DNA of 64,000 nucleotides from Pohlia nutans (Eukaryota > Streptophyta > Bryopsida > Bryales > Mniaceae), in contig CM040097.1 of the NCBI GenBank assembly GCA_022496805.1, positions 18,652,072-18,716,071 on the forward strand. The letters run 5' to 3'. The notes under the pieces were generated by a model. The model worked only from the letters and a program-made list of their open reading frames with translations, made no database searches and was not told the origin of the DNA. Positions 35,687 through 47,855 of this stretch are shown piece after piece; the stretch's first letter is position 1; each line of letters opens with the position of its first letter. A program made the translations under genes and the position numbers.

Positions 35687-37140
35687 TGTAAACTGAGGAT
35701 TTTACGAATGGAATTTTGACGTTAAAATGGTGTATTTAACGATCTATAAACGAAGCTAAAAGAAGTGGAACGAATGAAAGAAATATTAAATGTGCAAAGT
35801 AAAAATGTTTCATTTTAATGATCAAAGTTATGAAGCAATATTAAGGAGAATAAAATCAGTTTATATGGATTATAAGTGCAAGAAAATATTAAAAGGAAGT
35901 ATAAAAATGTTAGTAGAAAATCTAGATAAAATTTGGTAGCAGAAACGGAGTTGGAAATGGGAATTCAGCTGTGCAGTCCATTGCTAACGGAATGGAGCAG
36001 ATGGATGAAACAGACTAGTGTAATGGAAGATAGTCCGTTGCTGATGGAGTTGTGGAAGAGTGAAAGTCCGTTTAGATGTCCGTTGGGGAATTGGATGACC
36101 GTTGGTGGATGAAATCTAACGGAGTTGGGTCCGTTACAACGAACAGAGTGACGGAGGGGAGCATTGTAAAGGCCGTTGTGAGCAGGCTCAGTTCCATTGA
36201 TAACGAAGGGTGATAAAGGTTCCGTTGTGCAGAGTATCAGTTCCGTTACTTGAGGTTCCGTTGTCCAATTCCGTTGGGTGTAGTTCCGTTGCGTTAGCAG
36301 TTGAAGTTGAAGTTGAAGTTCAGTGGGAGTTTCCGTTTGGCAGTCTCTTTTGGTGGTTCCGTTTTGACAGTTTCAGTTATGTAATTTCCGTTGTAGTTTC
36401 AGAACGGAGTTAGGTTCCGTTTTAGGCCAACCGGTTGGTTATTTTCAAGGGGTATTTAGTGGCGGTTAAATAATTAATTTGAGGCATATTTGGAAAGTTG
36501 TGGCTTTTGAGTAAGAAGTATAAGAGTTTTGAAGTTGAAGTTTATTATTGCAAAACCATCCACAAGAGATTGGGTAGCCAGGGGAGCATAAAAGCATCCT
36601 CTTTAGTTTTATTCTATTTTGTGTTGAGATTAGGTGATAACAATTGAAATATAAATTGAGATGTAAGTGATTGAAATATAATAAAAACCATAATTGAAAG
36701 GTGATTTTGCGTGTGTGTGTGTGTAAAATTTGTAGGAGAGATTGTGAGAACATTGTATGAAGTGAATTGCAAAATAAAGTGGAAGAGAGATATTGAATTG
36801 AGAGGATAATTAAATTGAAGTAAAATTAAATTGATTGATAACTAAAATTAGGTTTGAAAGAAATACTTAATCAAAGTTATTAACATTGAATTAAAATAAG
36901 ACCGAATTAATAAGGAAGTAATTGATTGAATGATAGGAAGATTGATTTAAAAACTGGAAGTGTAGGGAAATTGAGAAGAGAAGTGATTTATACAAGTTCT
37001 TGTGTGATTTTATTTTATTATTCTTAGTGACATGCAAGTGATTGTGACCGTAGCTTATACTCATTAGTGTTTGAATCTCCTGTGGTTCGTTCCTGAACTA
37101 TACTGTGCTTTTAACAATCACATACAACGACAATTTACAG
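35687..37140 (+). repeat. Putative LTR or element 3' region with AACGG cluster
   Basis: A TG start follows the purine-rich word at 35673-35685. From 35940 to 36430 about 19 copies of CCGTT/AACGG occur, many as TTCCGTTG. Downstream are AT-rich stretches and a GT run at 36710-36724. A possible end is TTTACA near 37139. No second copy of this LTR is in the window, so the limits are unproven. Confidence 0.4.
35944..36422. promoter_or_regulatory. Cluster of ~19 AACGG/CCGTT motifs
   Basis: Counting both strands by eye gives about 19 copies in 480 bases, against about one expected by chance. AACGG is the core of the plant mitosis-specific activator (MSA) element bound by three-repeat MYB factors. 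Function here is inferred only. Confidence 0.55.
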
Positions 37141-39815
37141 GGGTATGTTATTAAAACGCACTCACGTGTATTTCTAATCTTCATTTTAAGTGCACTCCCC
37201 GGGGGGAAATGTCGCCGGTTGAGCATATTCAAAATAAATTTTATTCGTCGTCTATGAACGCACAGTTCAGAAACACGATCAGATAAAGAAGAATTGTAAA
37301 GACCGCAGTCCATATCACTCAAAAGGAAGCTCGGAAAATTTGGAGAACAAAATCGTCATGTTATTCCATAATCATCCAATGGTTGTCCACTATGCAGACT
37401 ATGACCACATAGTTCTGCATTGTACAGTCAAGTCATTAAGGTCTAACCTCGGTTACCAATGCAAAAACAAGAGTCCAAGTCACAATGCAGCCTCGATGTA
37501 CCTGACGACGACACCACCGGGGGCTCCATGAGACCGCACCACGCTCCCCACGGGCTAGATCAACATACCCTCCACTCACACATCATAATCTCAATGCGTA
37601 CCTGCAACTTCCAAAGAATTGTGAAAGGTTTAATTATGATTGTGTTGAGCAAGGACATTCCAATATCATAAACACTGATTGATGATTTGAGAGTATTCAC
37701 ATGTTTAAATGAAATAATAATAAATGTTTCAAAAATTGAAAATTGAAAAAATCATAATCATTTGTTAAATGTATTTCTTTTTTTGAGTAGTCAGATTTTT
37801 ATATTTACTTTATTGGAAAATGAAATGTGATTTTAATACACCAAACAATGTGTTATTTGGATATGTTATGCTATAATCATGAAAGTTAAAAGTTTTATTG
37901 GTACATGTATTCAAATCACTATTTGGATTATAAATACATATCGATTAAAAGAATGCATTGTACACCAATTGAACATTCTATCAAATGGCCTTTTTAAAAT
38001 CTTTGGTGGTTTTGGTTGTTTTATGTTATCCTTGGCTACAATCTTCAAATAAATTAAACCTAGACATTCATCATTTTGACACCTAGAGATTAAAGTTGCA
38101 ATAAGTTATTCTATGTATTTTTAAATGAAGGATTTACATAATACTAACCAAAAAATTAAACTCCATTCGAGTTTAACTCCACTGAGGAGAATTTTTCAAA
38201 GACAAACACTTCTATATCGTCTAGTGTTACAAATTTAGTAATTGGGAAAAGTAATGATGTTTTCTCCTTGAAAAAATTGATCCTTTAAATTTTAGAATAG
38301 AATGTCAAGTTTTAACCAATGATACCAAATTGCAAATTTTAAAAATAAAATTTGTATTTTTGATAAAAATATTAAGTTACATGCTTCAAAATTCATTATG
38401 TCATAGTTTTAGGAATTATATTTTATATTATCAACTTGGAAATTTTTATTTTATTCTTGTTCTTGTTCTTATTTTAAAATCTAATCTGATGATAATAGAA
38501 AACATCTTTGAACCTTTTTTTTAAACAAACTCTTGTATGAATCTAAACAACATTGTATGTTCTTAGAGCCTATGCCATTCGTCCTCTATATGCCGTGTCA
38601 TGTACATTGCATTAAGTTATTCTATTTCTAGCATGCTATTGCATCTCACTTTGCACTTGCATGCTATGTGGCAGTCTAACATGTAGAATTGCTGACATTA
38701 GCCATTGATTTTTTTCTAGCACGACAATGTTGTTTTATGGGTGGGACTCTAATTACGAGCTTTTTTGGGTATAAAACAAGCACTAGCACTTCAAATGATC
38801 AACTATGAAATTTAATTTTTTACATACAACAATTGCATTCAAATTCAAGTATTTTCCACATTGTCCAATATGTTGTATACTATAAGCTTTTATACTTACA
38901 ATTTGGATTTCTTTCATATATAAATATGGTATAGCTCTTTGAATCAAAATGATTATCAACTATATTTTGTTTTGTAAGGCAAGGTAATTATCTAAGCAAT
39001 TTTGAGAAGTTGTGCAAGTTCATCCAATTGTCACAAATGATAGTGACATTTTTCAAAATTTAATCTTTTGAAACATTTATTAAATTATTTTTTTATTGTA
39101 AAACACATTTGTTAAAACTTTTATTTTTACTTTTTTAAATGACATTAAATATGAGAATGATTTATAATTTGATAAATTTAATTTTCAAACTCAATTTAGT
39201 AGTTTTACAAGACTATATGCATAAGATTGAAGTTTGTGAGTTCATAAGATTGAAGTTTGTGAGTTCATAAGATTATGTGATTTATAATTCATAAATAAAT
39301 AAAATAAAGTAATGAAAAGATTAATTAATTTATCAAATTGTTTTAAATATATATATTTAATTAAAATTAAAAAATGTATTAAATGTTATTAAGTATTGAA
39401 GTAGAGTTCTAAGGAACAACATTATGAATGTCAATTTTTTTAATTCGAAAGGTTTAGAACTATGACATTATATTCATTGTTTTTTTTGTATATTAGAATA
39501 TGAAACATAATTACAAATTTTATATTAAATTGAAGGTTTTAGACCTGAATGCAGTGAAGATGGAAATCATTTTGTGGAGTGTGGATCTAGATTACAAATG
39601 TATGGATCTTAGTATCAATGTTTTTAAACTTAAGTTGTACTCTTTTTGTACTTGGGACCCTATGTAAAATCCAAATATAGTTTGAATGACCTGAATTTAA
39701 CTTGAAGAGATGGTATGAGCAATACAAATCCTTCATGAGATTCATCATTTTCTTCATCCAACAACTACCTCATATCATCCAAAAGCCATTTTTTGGTCTT
39801 GCAAGCAGTTAGGGG
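37141..39815. other. AT-rich spacer with element fragments and an inverted repeat arm
   Basis: Positions 38150-38480 match the interior of subfamily A MITEs in reverse orientation (AGTTTAACTCCA, GGGAAAAGTAATGATG). Positions 39060-39350 are the right arm of the inverted pair with 31860-32095 and contain a 23-bp tandem duplication (AAGATTGAAGTTTGTGAGTT...). No gene was recognised. Confidence 0.5.
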
Positions 39816-40598
39816 TTAATCCCTAAGCATCCCTAGTATTTTTGGGCTTAAAAACATCATTTTTTAAATGTATTATAGGTGTAAATGTAAATGAGGTATA
39901 GAAATTTCAACTGTACAATCTTGTAGTATACATGTTGTAGATGATGTGGATCAAATTTGGTGTTATACGACCACATAGATTGCAAGATCATAATGTTTTA
40001 GTGTTAAAAATGGATGCTGAAATTTTCCTAGCAACACATTAGAGGTGAAATTCGTTTTCAAAACTACTCAAATGAAAAAAAAAATTAACTGTAAAGTAAT
40101 TCAAAATCATCATATAAACACATTGGTACCAAAAAATACTCATGAAAAAAATTTGATGTGCTCTAAAATGACCTTGCAATGTCAAAAAGTAGCCCGAAAA
40201 GTGACCCATGCACTAAAATGACTCCCAAACATTTAGAACAACATGGATTGACATGAAAATTTTATCATGATAACTTGGCTTCAAGGGAATCTAACCCAAA
40301 ACTTAATTTTTATTTATTTATTGAAAACAGACATTGGATGAAGGAGATACAAGCCCCCGAAGTTACAACCCATCAAAATGCACAAAAACTATCCAAAAAG
40401 ACCCTTGCTTTCAAATGATTCCCAAGAATTCAATTCATCTCGGATTGATATGAAAATTTTACCACTCAAACTAGACATCATTGAGGTCTTTCCAAAATTT
40501 CATTGAAATTGAACACTATATGCAAAAGTTACAGCTGTTCAAAGTGAAAGTAACTCAAAAAACGTTCAAAATATGGACGCCAGTATGGTTAGGGGTTA
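39816..40598. mobile_element. TTAA-flanked MITE, ~783 bp
   Basis: The left end reads TTAATCCCTAAGCATCCC. The reverse complement of the right end reads CTAACCCCTAACCATACTGG. The same left TTAA is preceded by AGGGG, so a second element end may abut it. No coding frame of note. Confidence 0.55.
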
Positions 40599-40599
40599 G

Positions 40600-42374
40600 G
40601 AATGTTATGAGGGTTTGAAGGTAACAACCATAACATTTAGTAGCCTTCACTGGCTCCGCCTTGCTCTTGAGGAGAATGTGTGCACATATTCTGCATTATC
40701 ATGTAGAACAATCAGTAGCTACCCATGTTTTTCCACAAATGGAGGTTTTGGAGAACTAGAAGGGAAGGTTACCATACATGATCTTTGCTCACACATCCCA
40801 ACATGTCCCTCACTTTTAAAGAGAACAACATTATAAGTAATAATACTTTAACTCAAGAATGTTATGGTGCATGACTAGAACCAATAGAAAATGGGTCACC
40901 TGAATAAAAATTTCCTTGAACACTGCACCACTTCTTTGTGTCCCTCCATTGACAATCATAACATTCAGTAGTCTCTGTGATTGTTGCCTCCCTCTAACAG
41001 AATGATGTGGAATATTCCACATCATTTCATCCCTCCAATGAAATGATGTGGGATATTCCACATCACATCAGTAGCTATGGGGGCATGTGGCATTAAACAA
41101 GAGCAATCAACCATGGTGAACAGTAATCGAAAGCACTCATTCAATCACAATTCAACAGTGTTTTGTAATTGTTTATTTGATTCAATAGTTCATTCAATTA
41201 GAAATCACTGGTCACTCCATATATAAAGGTGGATGAAACTAAAAGGCAGTCTCTTCGAAGGCTATTGAATGTTATGAATGGTTTATGACCTTCCTACTTC
41301 CTTCCCAAGTCTCTGAAAAATGAAAAATAAAGGGCTACACTTAATGCCCTACATGGATGAAAATCACATGATGCATTACAAAATCACTAGATGGATGAAA
41401 AGGCAGAGTGGCTGAATGCTACTAAATGTTATGAACTCTGAGAGTCAAAGAAGTCCAGCAGTCAAAAAAGGCAAGTCAAACAGGACTCCTCTCCTTCTCC
41501 TTCATTTCCTCTCTCTTCCTCTTGCTCGTGGTGAAGAAATCATCGACACCCACAGAAACTACTTTCGTAATTTGCTTCCTCTGACACTTTTGGAGCCCCA
41601 CGCCCACCTCCTAGTTTGCTCCTCCGTCACTCGCTCCCTTCAATTCCATTTTAAGAAAACGAAATCAAACGCTTTCATACACAAAACCATTTCCTTGTAC
41701 AACGTTATTTTTCTCAACAATCAGGAATCGTTTCTAGTTGGAAGCAAAATCAGTTGCATTGGATCTGTGCTGTTGTGATTTCGTGTTCTATCAATTGGGA
41801 CTCGCGCCTTCGGTGACGTAAGTGGTCGTACTTGTGCCATGCTAGAAGCATTATGCTTTTTTTCTTGTACAAATAAGCCCATTGTTTGAATAATCATCTG
41901 TGTGCAGATACCTGCTTGAAAGTACGTGAATAACAAGGATGTGTGCCTCGTGATTCCGGTGCAACATTTTTCCTTTGCAACTCCAGGTTCGCTAAACCAC
42001 CCTTCTTCCGTAATCTGCTTTCAAGGCCATCGTGGAGCTAATCCAGAGTCTATCATTCTTCTTCTTGTACATGCGCATTCTCTTTGTGGCAATAGGGTTT
42101 TGATTGCAGTAACCAGTTCCCACAAAATAGGTACTATGTTAATTAAAGTCCTTTCTAGAATGCTGTGTCTACGGAAGTGACCGTGTGGAAGAGGGAGAGT
42201 TTTTTTGCCATTGTTGCTCTTTTGAGAGGTTGTCAGTACTCCACCAGGGGTTTGTGCTATCTAATAAAAGTAATAGCATCACTAAAGGTAGTAGAAGGCA
42301 GGAGGTCTCTCCATGAATTGAATCATGCGTATCTTGATCAATCTCCCTGTAATGTTGAATTGTTGCGTGTAATA
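40600..42374. other. Upstream region and probable 5' leader of PANK
   Basis: This holds a perfect 24-bp palindrome (41002-41025), a TATATAAAGG box near 41219 and a CT-rich stretch at 41480-41660 that looks like a plant 5' UTR. Short words (CTATTGAATGTTATGA and relatives) recur near 40630, 40962, 41262 and 41416 and are shared with 27115-27150. No separate gene is recognised. Confidence 0.45.
41002..41025. repeat. Perfect 24-bp palindrome
   Basis: ATGATGTGGAAT is followed directly by its reverse complement. A near copy (GATGTGGGATATTCCACATC) follows at 41046-41065. Paired palindromes of this kind may be a dimer binding site or a hairpin. Confidence 0.9.
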
Positions 42375-43014
42375 TTGTTGTCAACTTGCACAGCTTTTCA
42401 GGGTTTTGATACAAAATTGGACTGAAAAGCCCTGTGAAAGTTGATGTCCTGTCAATTGTTCAGGATCCTCAACCTCCTCTAGAGTTCCCACACTATCACT
42501 AATTGTGGCACACATTCGAGAGCCGGGACCTCAGATGGTAAGATCGAAGAGGTTTGAGTGTAACATTGTTGTCACTTTGCACGGCTTTTCAGGGTTTTGA
42601 TACAAAAATCGGTGCCAATTTTACTGAAAAGCCCTACAGTCAAGCTTCATGTCCTGTCAATTGTTCAGGATCCTCTGTATTTCCCACACTATCATTGATT
42701 GTAGCTCATATTCAAGAGCTGGGACCTCAGATGGTAAGATCGAAGAGGTTTGAGTGTAACATTGTTGTCACTTTGCAAGGGTTTTCAGGGTTTTGATACA
42801 AAAATTGGTGCCAATTTTTCAGTGAAAGTTGATGTCCTGTCAATTGTTTAGGATCCTCAACCTTCTCTAGAGTTTCCATACTATCATTGGTTGTAGCACA
42901 CATTCAAACTGGGACCTCAAGATGGTAAGATCAAAGAGTTTCGATCTTCGCAAGGGTTTTGATACAAAAATTGGTGTCTAATTTTACTGAAAACCTCTGA
43001 TGTTGTGACAACAG
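42375..43014 (+). repeat. Tandem repeat in PANK leader, ~190-196 bp units, 3.3 copies, each with splice sites
   Basis: Units start at 42375, 42565 and 42761, with a partial unit from about 42950. Each full unit has an acceptor-like TTTTCAG (AG at 42401-42402, 42591-42592, 42787-42788) and a strong donor-like ATG|GTAAGA (42538, 42734, 42925). The last, partial unit runs into the real acceptor (AG 43013-43014) of the first PANK coding exon. Confidence 0.85.
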
Positions 43015-43025
43015 GATCGGTGAGC

Positions 43026-46000
43026 ATGACATCATGGAAGGCGCAAGCACCTGCAGCGTTGGAGGTTCCCAGCATCGGAGACTCCGTGCTGTCGCCCGTG
43101 GATTCCAGTTTTCTGGAAGGCGCGTCGTCGCTGGCCCGGTTCGGCCTGGACATCGGCGGCACGCTGTGCAAAGTGGTGTTCTTCGAGCCGGACGAAGCGC
43201 ACGCCGGCAAAAGCAGGCTGTCTCGCACAAGCTTTGAAGACGAGGAGGATGCGTCGTGTTCGAATGGCCACCAGGAAACGGAGGAGGATTCTTCAATGTG
43301 CAAGCGAACTCGGCTCACCCCTCGCAACGTCTTCCACAAGGGCGCCATGACGGCTCGCCAAGCTCGCAAGATGTGGATCTCCAGTCACGACCCTGTCCAC
43401 ATTCCTGGACGAGGCACACTGTATTTCAAGTGCTTTGGTGTGTCCCAGATTCCACCATTGTCTTTTGTTTCTCCTGCATTTCTTGCTAGAAACGAAATGA
43501 AACTTGTGCTTGCACAAATCGTTCAAATCAGCTCCTTATAATGTGATCATTGATGGCTTTACTCTTTTTGTATTTGTTGTCCATGCTTGTTTCTTCGTTC
43601 TTAGAGTTATTCTTGAAGTCGTTCAAAGCGGGGGTGCTGTTCAAAGTAGGGCGAGTCTCATCGGTAAGTAGGATGTTCCATTGAGTAAGTTTCCTGCTGT
43701 GGCTGTTTCAGAAACTTGGAAGATAGAGGAGTTTCTAGCCCTCACCAAGGAACATTCTTTGGTTAAAAAAGGGCGAGCTCTTGGTGCCACTGGGTACGTT
43801 CTAGTGATTTACTGTTCTAACACTTAACCCTTAAAGGACCAAGGATTCATAGTTTTAAAATGACAAATTCAATTGATTAAATCAATCATATTGTGAAAAA
43901 TATAATTCAGATTTTATATCACTGGAATCAGTGAAGAACATTGCATGTGTTGATCAAAAGACAAATAAGTTTGAATAAAGGAAGTCTACATAAGTTCTAT
44001 AATAAACATGAGGCCCAATTTGGGCTTCTTGGTCCTTTAAGGGTTTATGAGGTCGGACAGCTTTTGATTGGATCTGATAACTCAAGTGAGATTGAAGATA
44101 TAGATGCCAAATAGGTTCAGGATTTCTTTTTTGTTACTTCTGTTCCTCGTTACTCAGGTTTTGATGTGGAGGCTCACATAACAAAACCTCACTTGTTTTG
44201 AATGACCAAGTCTGTGTATACTGCCTGTGATTGTGACTGGACAGGGGCGGTGCACGGAAATTCAAAGATCGCTTTCTTCAAATAGCTGGTCTCCAACTGG
44301 AGCGTGCCGATGAGCTCCACTCGTAAGTCTCAGTACTAAATGCTTAGCTCAACAACCTGATAATTACCATTTTTAGTGTCATTAGTAGCGTTGGGTTTGC
44401 ACCATTTCCACTGTAGCACTAGTTACAAAGACATCACTAAGTCAATGTGAGAAATTAGCAATGTCAACAGTCAAGCTTGTGCAACTTTAGAATCATGTGG
44501 CAGATTTGATGACTCATGACTTATGAGTTGGGAATTTTGCTTTCAAATGTTGAACTGAACATATTAGTGGAAGTATGTGAAAGAAAGTACATGTCAATGG
44601 ATCACTGAATCTTACATATGGGCCAATGGTGTGAGGACCTGGTTTCAAGAATGTTATGCTTGTCGTGTACAGTATGACCATTTTTTATTTTATTCTTTTT
44701 TCTTGTTTTGTTATATTTTCTTTTCTTTTTGTTTATGACAATAAGTAACCAGTAGGTTTGTGAAGTCTGGTGCGAGGTATTGATTTTCTGGCGAGGCACG
44801 CGCATCACGAGAGCTTTGAATACCCTTTGGGCTCATTTCAAGGAGGCGCTATACAAAGACCGCTGAAGGAGATGTGTAGTGAAGAAGAAGACAGGTCTGC
44901 AAATAATGCGCAGGCCCATTCAGAGTCAGATGAAGTTCCGAATGGAGCGCAAGGCCCAGGTCTTGCCTCTTCAGCTAATGGTCGGCTCGGGGCAACTGAA
45001 GCTCTATATCCATATCTCGTGGTATGTGCTCTGCATTATGAAACCCTAAACCCTAAACCCTCAAGGTTTCTTGCGTTAGAAATGCTTTTGTAACTGTCTG
45101 TCATGTGCCAGCATGTTGTGTTCTAAGTTCCTTTGCTTCAAGATTAGCATAATAAACACATTCTCTTGAATAACTGAATAAGGGTCAAGACAAGACTACA
45201 GTGGTATTACTCTTTTTTGTGACCATGCTCTCTTCTTGCTAACTTTAGCTTTATGTTTGTCAACTCTCATGTTTACTTGCCAAAGCTCAGAGGTTTATTT
45301 GGGTTGAACGCAGGTGAATATTGGCTCAGGTGTGAGCATATTACGAGTTGATAGTGCGGAAAATTTCGAGCGTGTCGGAGGAACCAGTCTCGGGGGAAGG
45401 TCTGGCCTCTGAAATTGTGTGATTTGCTTTGAATTGGCATTTGTTACTAATGAGCATTGTGTTCTGAAAATGCTTTTGTGAATTTCGTTAGTCATGCAGA
45501 ACAGAGTCTGTGTTTGGGAAAAACGGTGTTGTAACATAGAGAATGCTATAGAACTGATTGCAAATTTATGAAATATTTCTCTTTTATAAATTGTAACAGT
45601 GTTTTTGCTACCTTTAATGTTGTGTGATTCTGCTTCTGATATGACTCCTTGTCTCTCACAGCACGTTTCTTGGATTGGCCTCGGCTCTTACTGGTTGCAC
45701 AACGTAAGCTTTCGGCCTCTTGTGCAATGATGCAAATTTTGAATGGTCTTGATCTACATTGATTATGAGACCATTTTCATAGCAAAACTGAACAGGATCT
45801 GATGTGGAGTTTTAATTTCCCATCTTTGAAAGTGCTTTGATATGTTTTTATTTTTATTTTTTTGCGTAACAGAGGTGGTTGATAATTGTGCAGTTTCGAG
45901 GAGGCAATCAATTTTGCGACGGAGGGAGACTCCACCCAGATTGATATGCTGGTTGGAGACATCTATGGTAATTCATAGATAATTTTTTATAGTTTATAAT

Positions 46001-47855
46001 TGAATTACAAGGGATGGTGATTATAATTGTCCCTTCTCGCTTTCAGTCTTTTAATTGCATAAAACCTCTCCAATGCTGTTTGGCATTTGGTCTTCTCCAT
46101 TTTAGTGCTAAGTCTAATCAGAAAATACTTCAGATGTTCTCTCAAATCTTTTTGATGCCACAATCTAAGATCCAATAAGAAGTGCTGGCATTTAAAAAAG
46201 AAATTAGACAAAAGAATCATCAAATTGTAACTACTACGTCTTCAATCAGTTGTAGGATCAGACAAATGAGAAGTTAATCACAGTATGCAGATTTTCGAAT
46301 GACTTGTAACAGAGATTTTATCCTAGAGCTGTACAATTAGTTGGCTACCCACTATTAACTCCTGTAAAGTGTGCCGGTGATCTTCCCAGGCGGTGATTAT
46401 ACAGAAATGGGCTTAGCTGCAACAACAGTTGCAAGCTCCTTTGGCAAGGTACTTCCTTATTGTAAATGTCTCAAGTAAATGCAGGTCTGCAGAAATTTGA
46501 TTCCTGTATTCGTTTGGTGCACCTAAAGGTTAATTTATCTTATTATAATCCTAATGGCCCAAAGTGGCTGGAGTGGGAAGAAATCTTTTAGGAAGCTTCG
46601 AAGGTAACAAAAGATACCAATAGAAAGAAGACATCATGCCCTACATGTTTTAACAATAGAAATATGTTTTGAAAGTTACTAGAATTGGCTATTAGCTTCC
46701 ATAGTTAGGTTTTATGTTTAGCTTAGGCTTTTAGTCATAATTTTTGCGTATTTTCATTTCAATATTTCCGTCTTATTTATTCAATTTGTTTCTGCTTCAT
46801 TACAGTTGGTGCAGCCAGAAAGACGAGAAGCAGCAATGAAGACTCCCCACAACCTGGCCAAGGCTGTGTTGCTCATGGTCACCAACAATATTGGCTCCAT
46901 TGCCATGCTGCATGCCCGAGCCGCCGGAGTCCGCCAAATCATGTTCACAGGCAGCTTCTTGCATGAGAATCAGGTCCTTCTCCCTCAAATCTTATTCCTA
47001 TTGCTTATTGCTAGTACATCTCAAATCTGGAAGTCTATTGAAACAACAATAGGCTTCGCTATACAGCATTGTTTTAATGCAAAGAACAACGTTGAAACAA
47101 CATATGATGTCAATTGGATGTTTTTGGTATTGAAATGATGCCTAAATGACGATATATAGTGAAGCTTCTTATGTTTCAATAGCCAAAGATTCACAAAGTT
47201 ATTACTGCTAAGTTAATGTTACTCTAATAGAACATCAAATCAACATTGACTTAATGTCAACTTAATGTTGACTTAGTGTTAACTTAATTGTTGATAGTAT
47301 AATATCAAATTAATGCCAAGGATACCAACATCACACTAGCATTAAGTTATCACCATTTGTGTTAAACTTGACATGAGGACTCCATGAATTTAATGCTTAA
47401 AAACTTGACATTAAAAACTGTTGTGATGGTAAAGCTTTGTCCTTTGTAAGGCATTCAGTAATTTTCAACTGTTGTGTGCGTGATATTTTTCAACTTCATT
47501 CTGTATATGCAGCTTGCAATGCGGCTACTGGCAGTGGCGATGGAGTTTTGGTCCAAGGGCAATATCAAGGTGATCATACTCTTTCCTGGTTTCATGAAAG
47601 ATGTTTTTAATGTGCTACTACAAATAAAAAACCCATTTGAGATAACATGAAAAATGTCACATTGAATGTGTTTATGGATAAGCAAGAGAAGGTTACTCAT
47701 GTTTGTTGTTATGTTTTATCTGTGTTTTTACACTTTGAATGATATTGCAGGCTGTGTTTTTGCGTCATGAAGGACATGCTGGAGCAATGGGAGCTTTGCT
47801 TAGTACTTTGGACCCTTCCAACTCCATTGACAACCTGCTTCTTGATGCTAGGTGA
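43026..47855 (+). CDS. PANK: Pantothenate kinase, single-domain eukaryotic type, 11 exons, 472 aa
   Basis: It phosphorylates pantothenate, the first and controlling step of coenzyme A synthesis. Coding exons: 43026-43437, 43712-43793, 44245-44322, 44766-45021, 45314-45399, 45662-45703, 45894-45967, 46390-46448, 46806-46973, 47513-47569, 47751-47855. They total 1419 nt with every GT/AG junction in phase. Motifs are FGLDIGGTLCKVVFF (ATP-binding loop), ALGATGGGARKFKDRF, VVNIGSGVSILRVD, RVGGTSLGGSTFLGLASALT, GGDYTEMGLAATTVASSFGK, VTNNIGSIAMLHARAAGVRQ, IMFTGSFLHENQLAMRLL and FLRHEGHAGAMGALLSTL. It ends there, so it lacks the C-terminal DUF89 phosphatase domain of the fused plant PANK2 type and resembles plant PANK1. 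A non-coding leader exon upstream is implied by the acceptor at 43014. Intron 2 carries a MITE and intron 4 a telomere-like repeat. Confidence 0.96.
43824..44047. mobile_element. TTAA-flanked MITE, 224 bp, in PANK intron 2
   Basis: The left end is TTAACCCTTAAAGGACCAAG. The right end, inverted, reads TAAACCCTTAAAGGACCAAG, a 16-bp perfect inverted repeat with one flank mutated. It lies wholly inside the intron and leaves the splice sites free. The interior is AT-rich with no frame. Confidence 0.88.
45041..45061 (+). repeat. Interstitial telomere-like repeat, three AAACCCT units
   Basis: Exactly three AAACCCT units lie 20 bases into PANK intron 4. AAACCCT is the plant-type telomere unit and also the telo-box core. 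Confidence 0.85.

Noticed and set aside
37098..37322. Minus-strand 74-codon frame
   Set aside because: No domain, lies at a putative element end; not supported as a gene.
42917..43369. Minus-strand frames over PANK exon 1
   Set aside because: Antisense shadows of a GC-rich coding exon.
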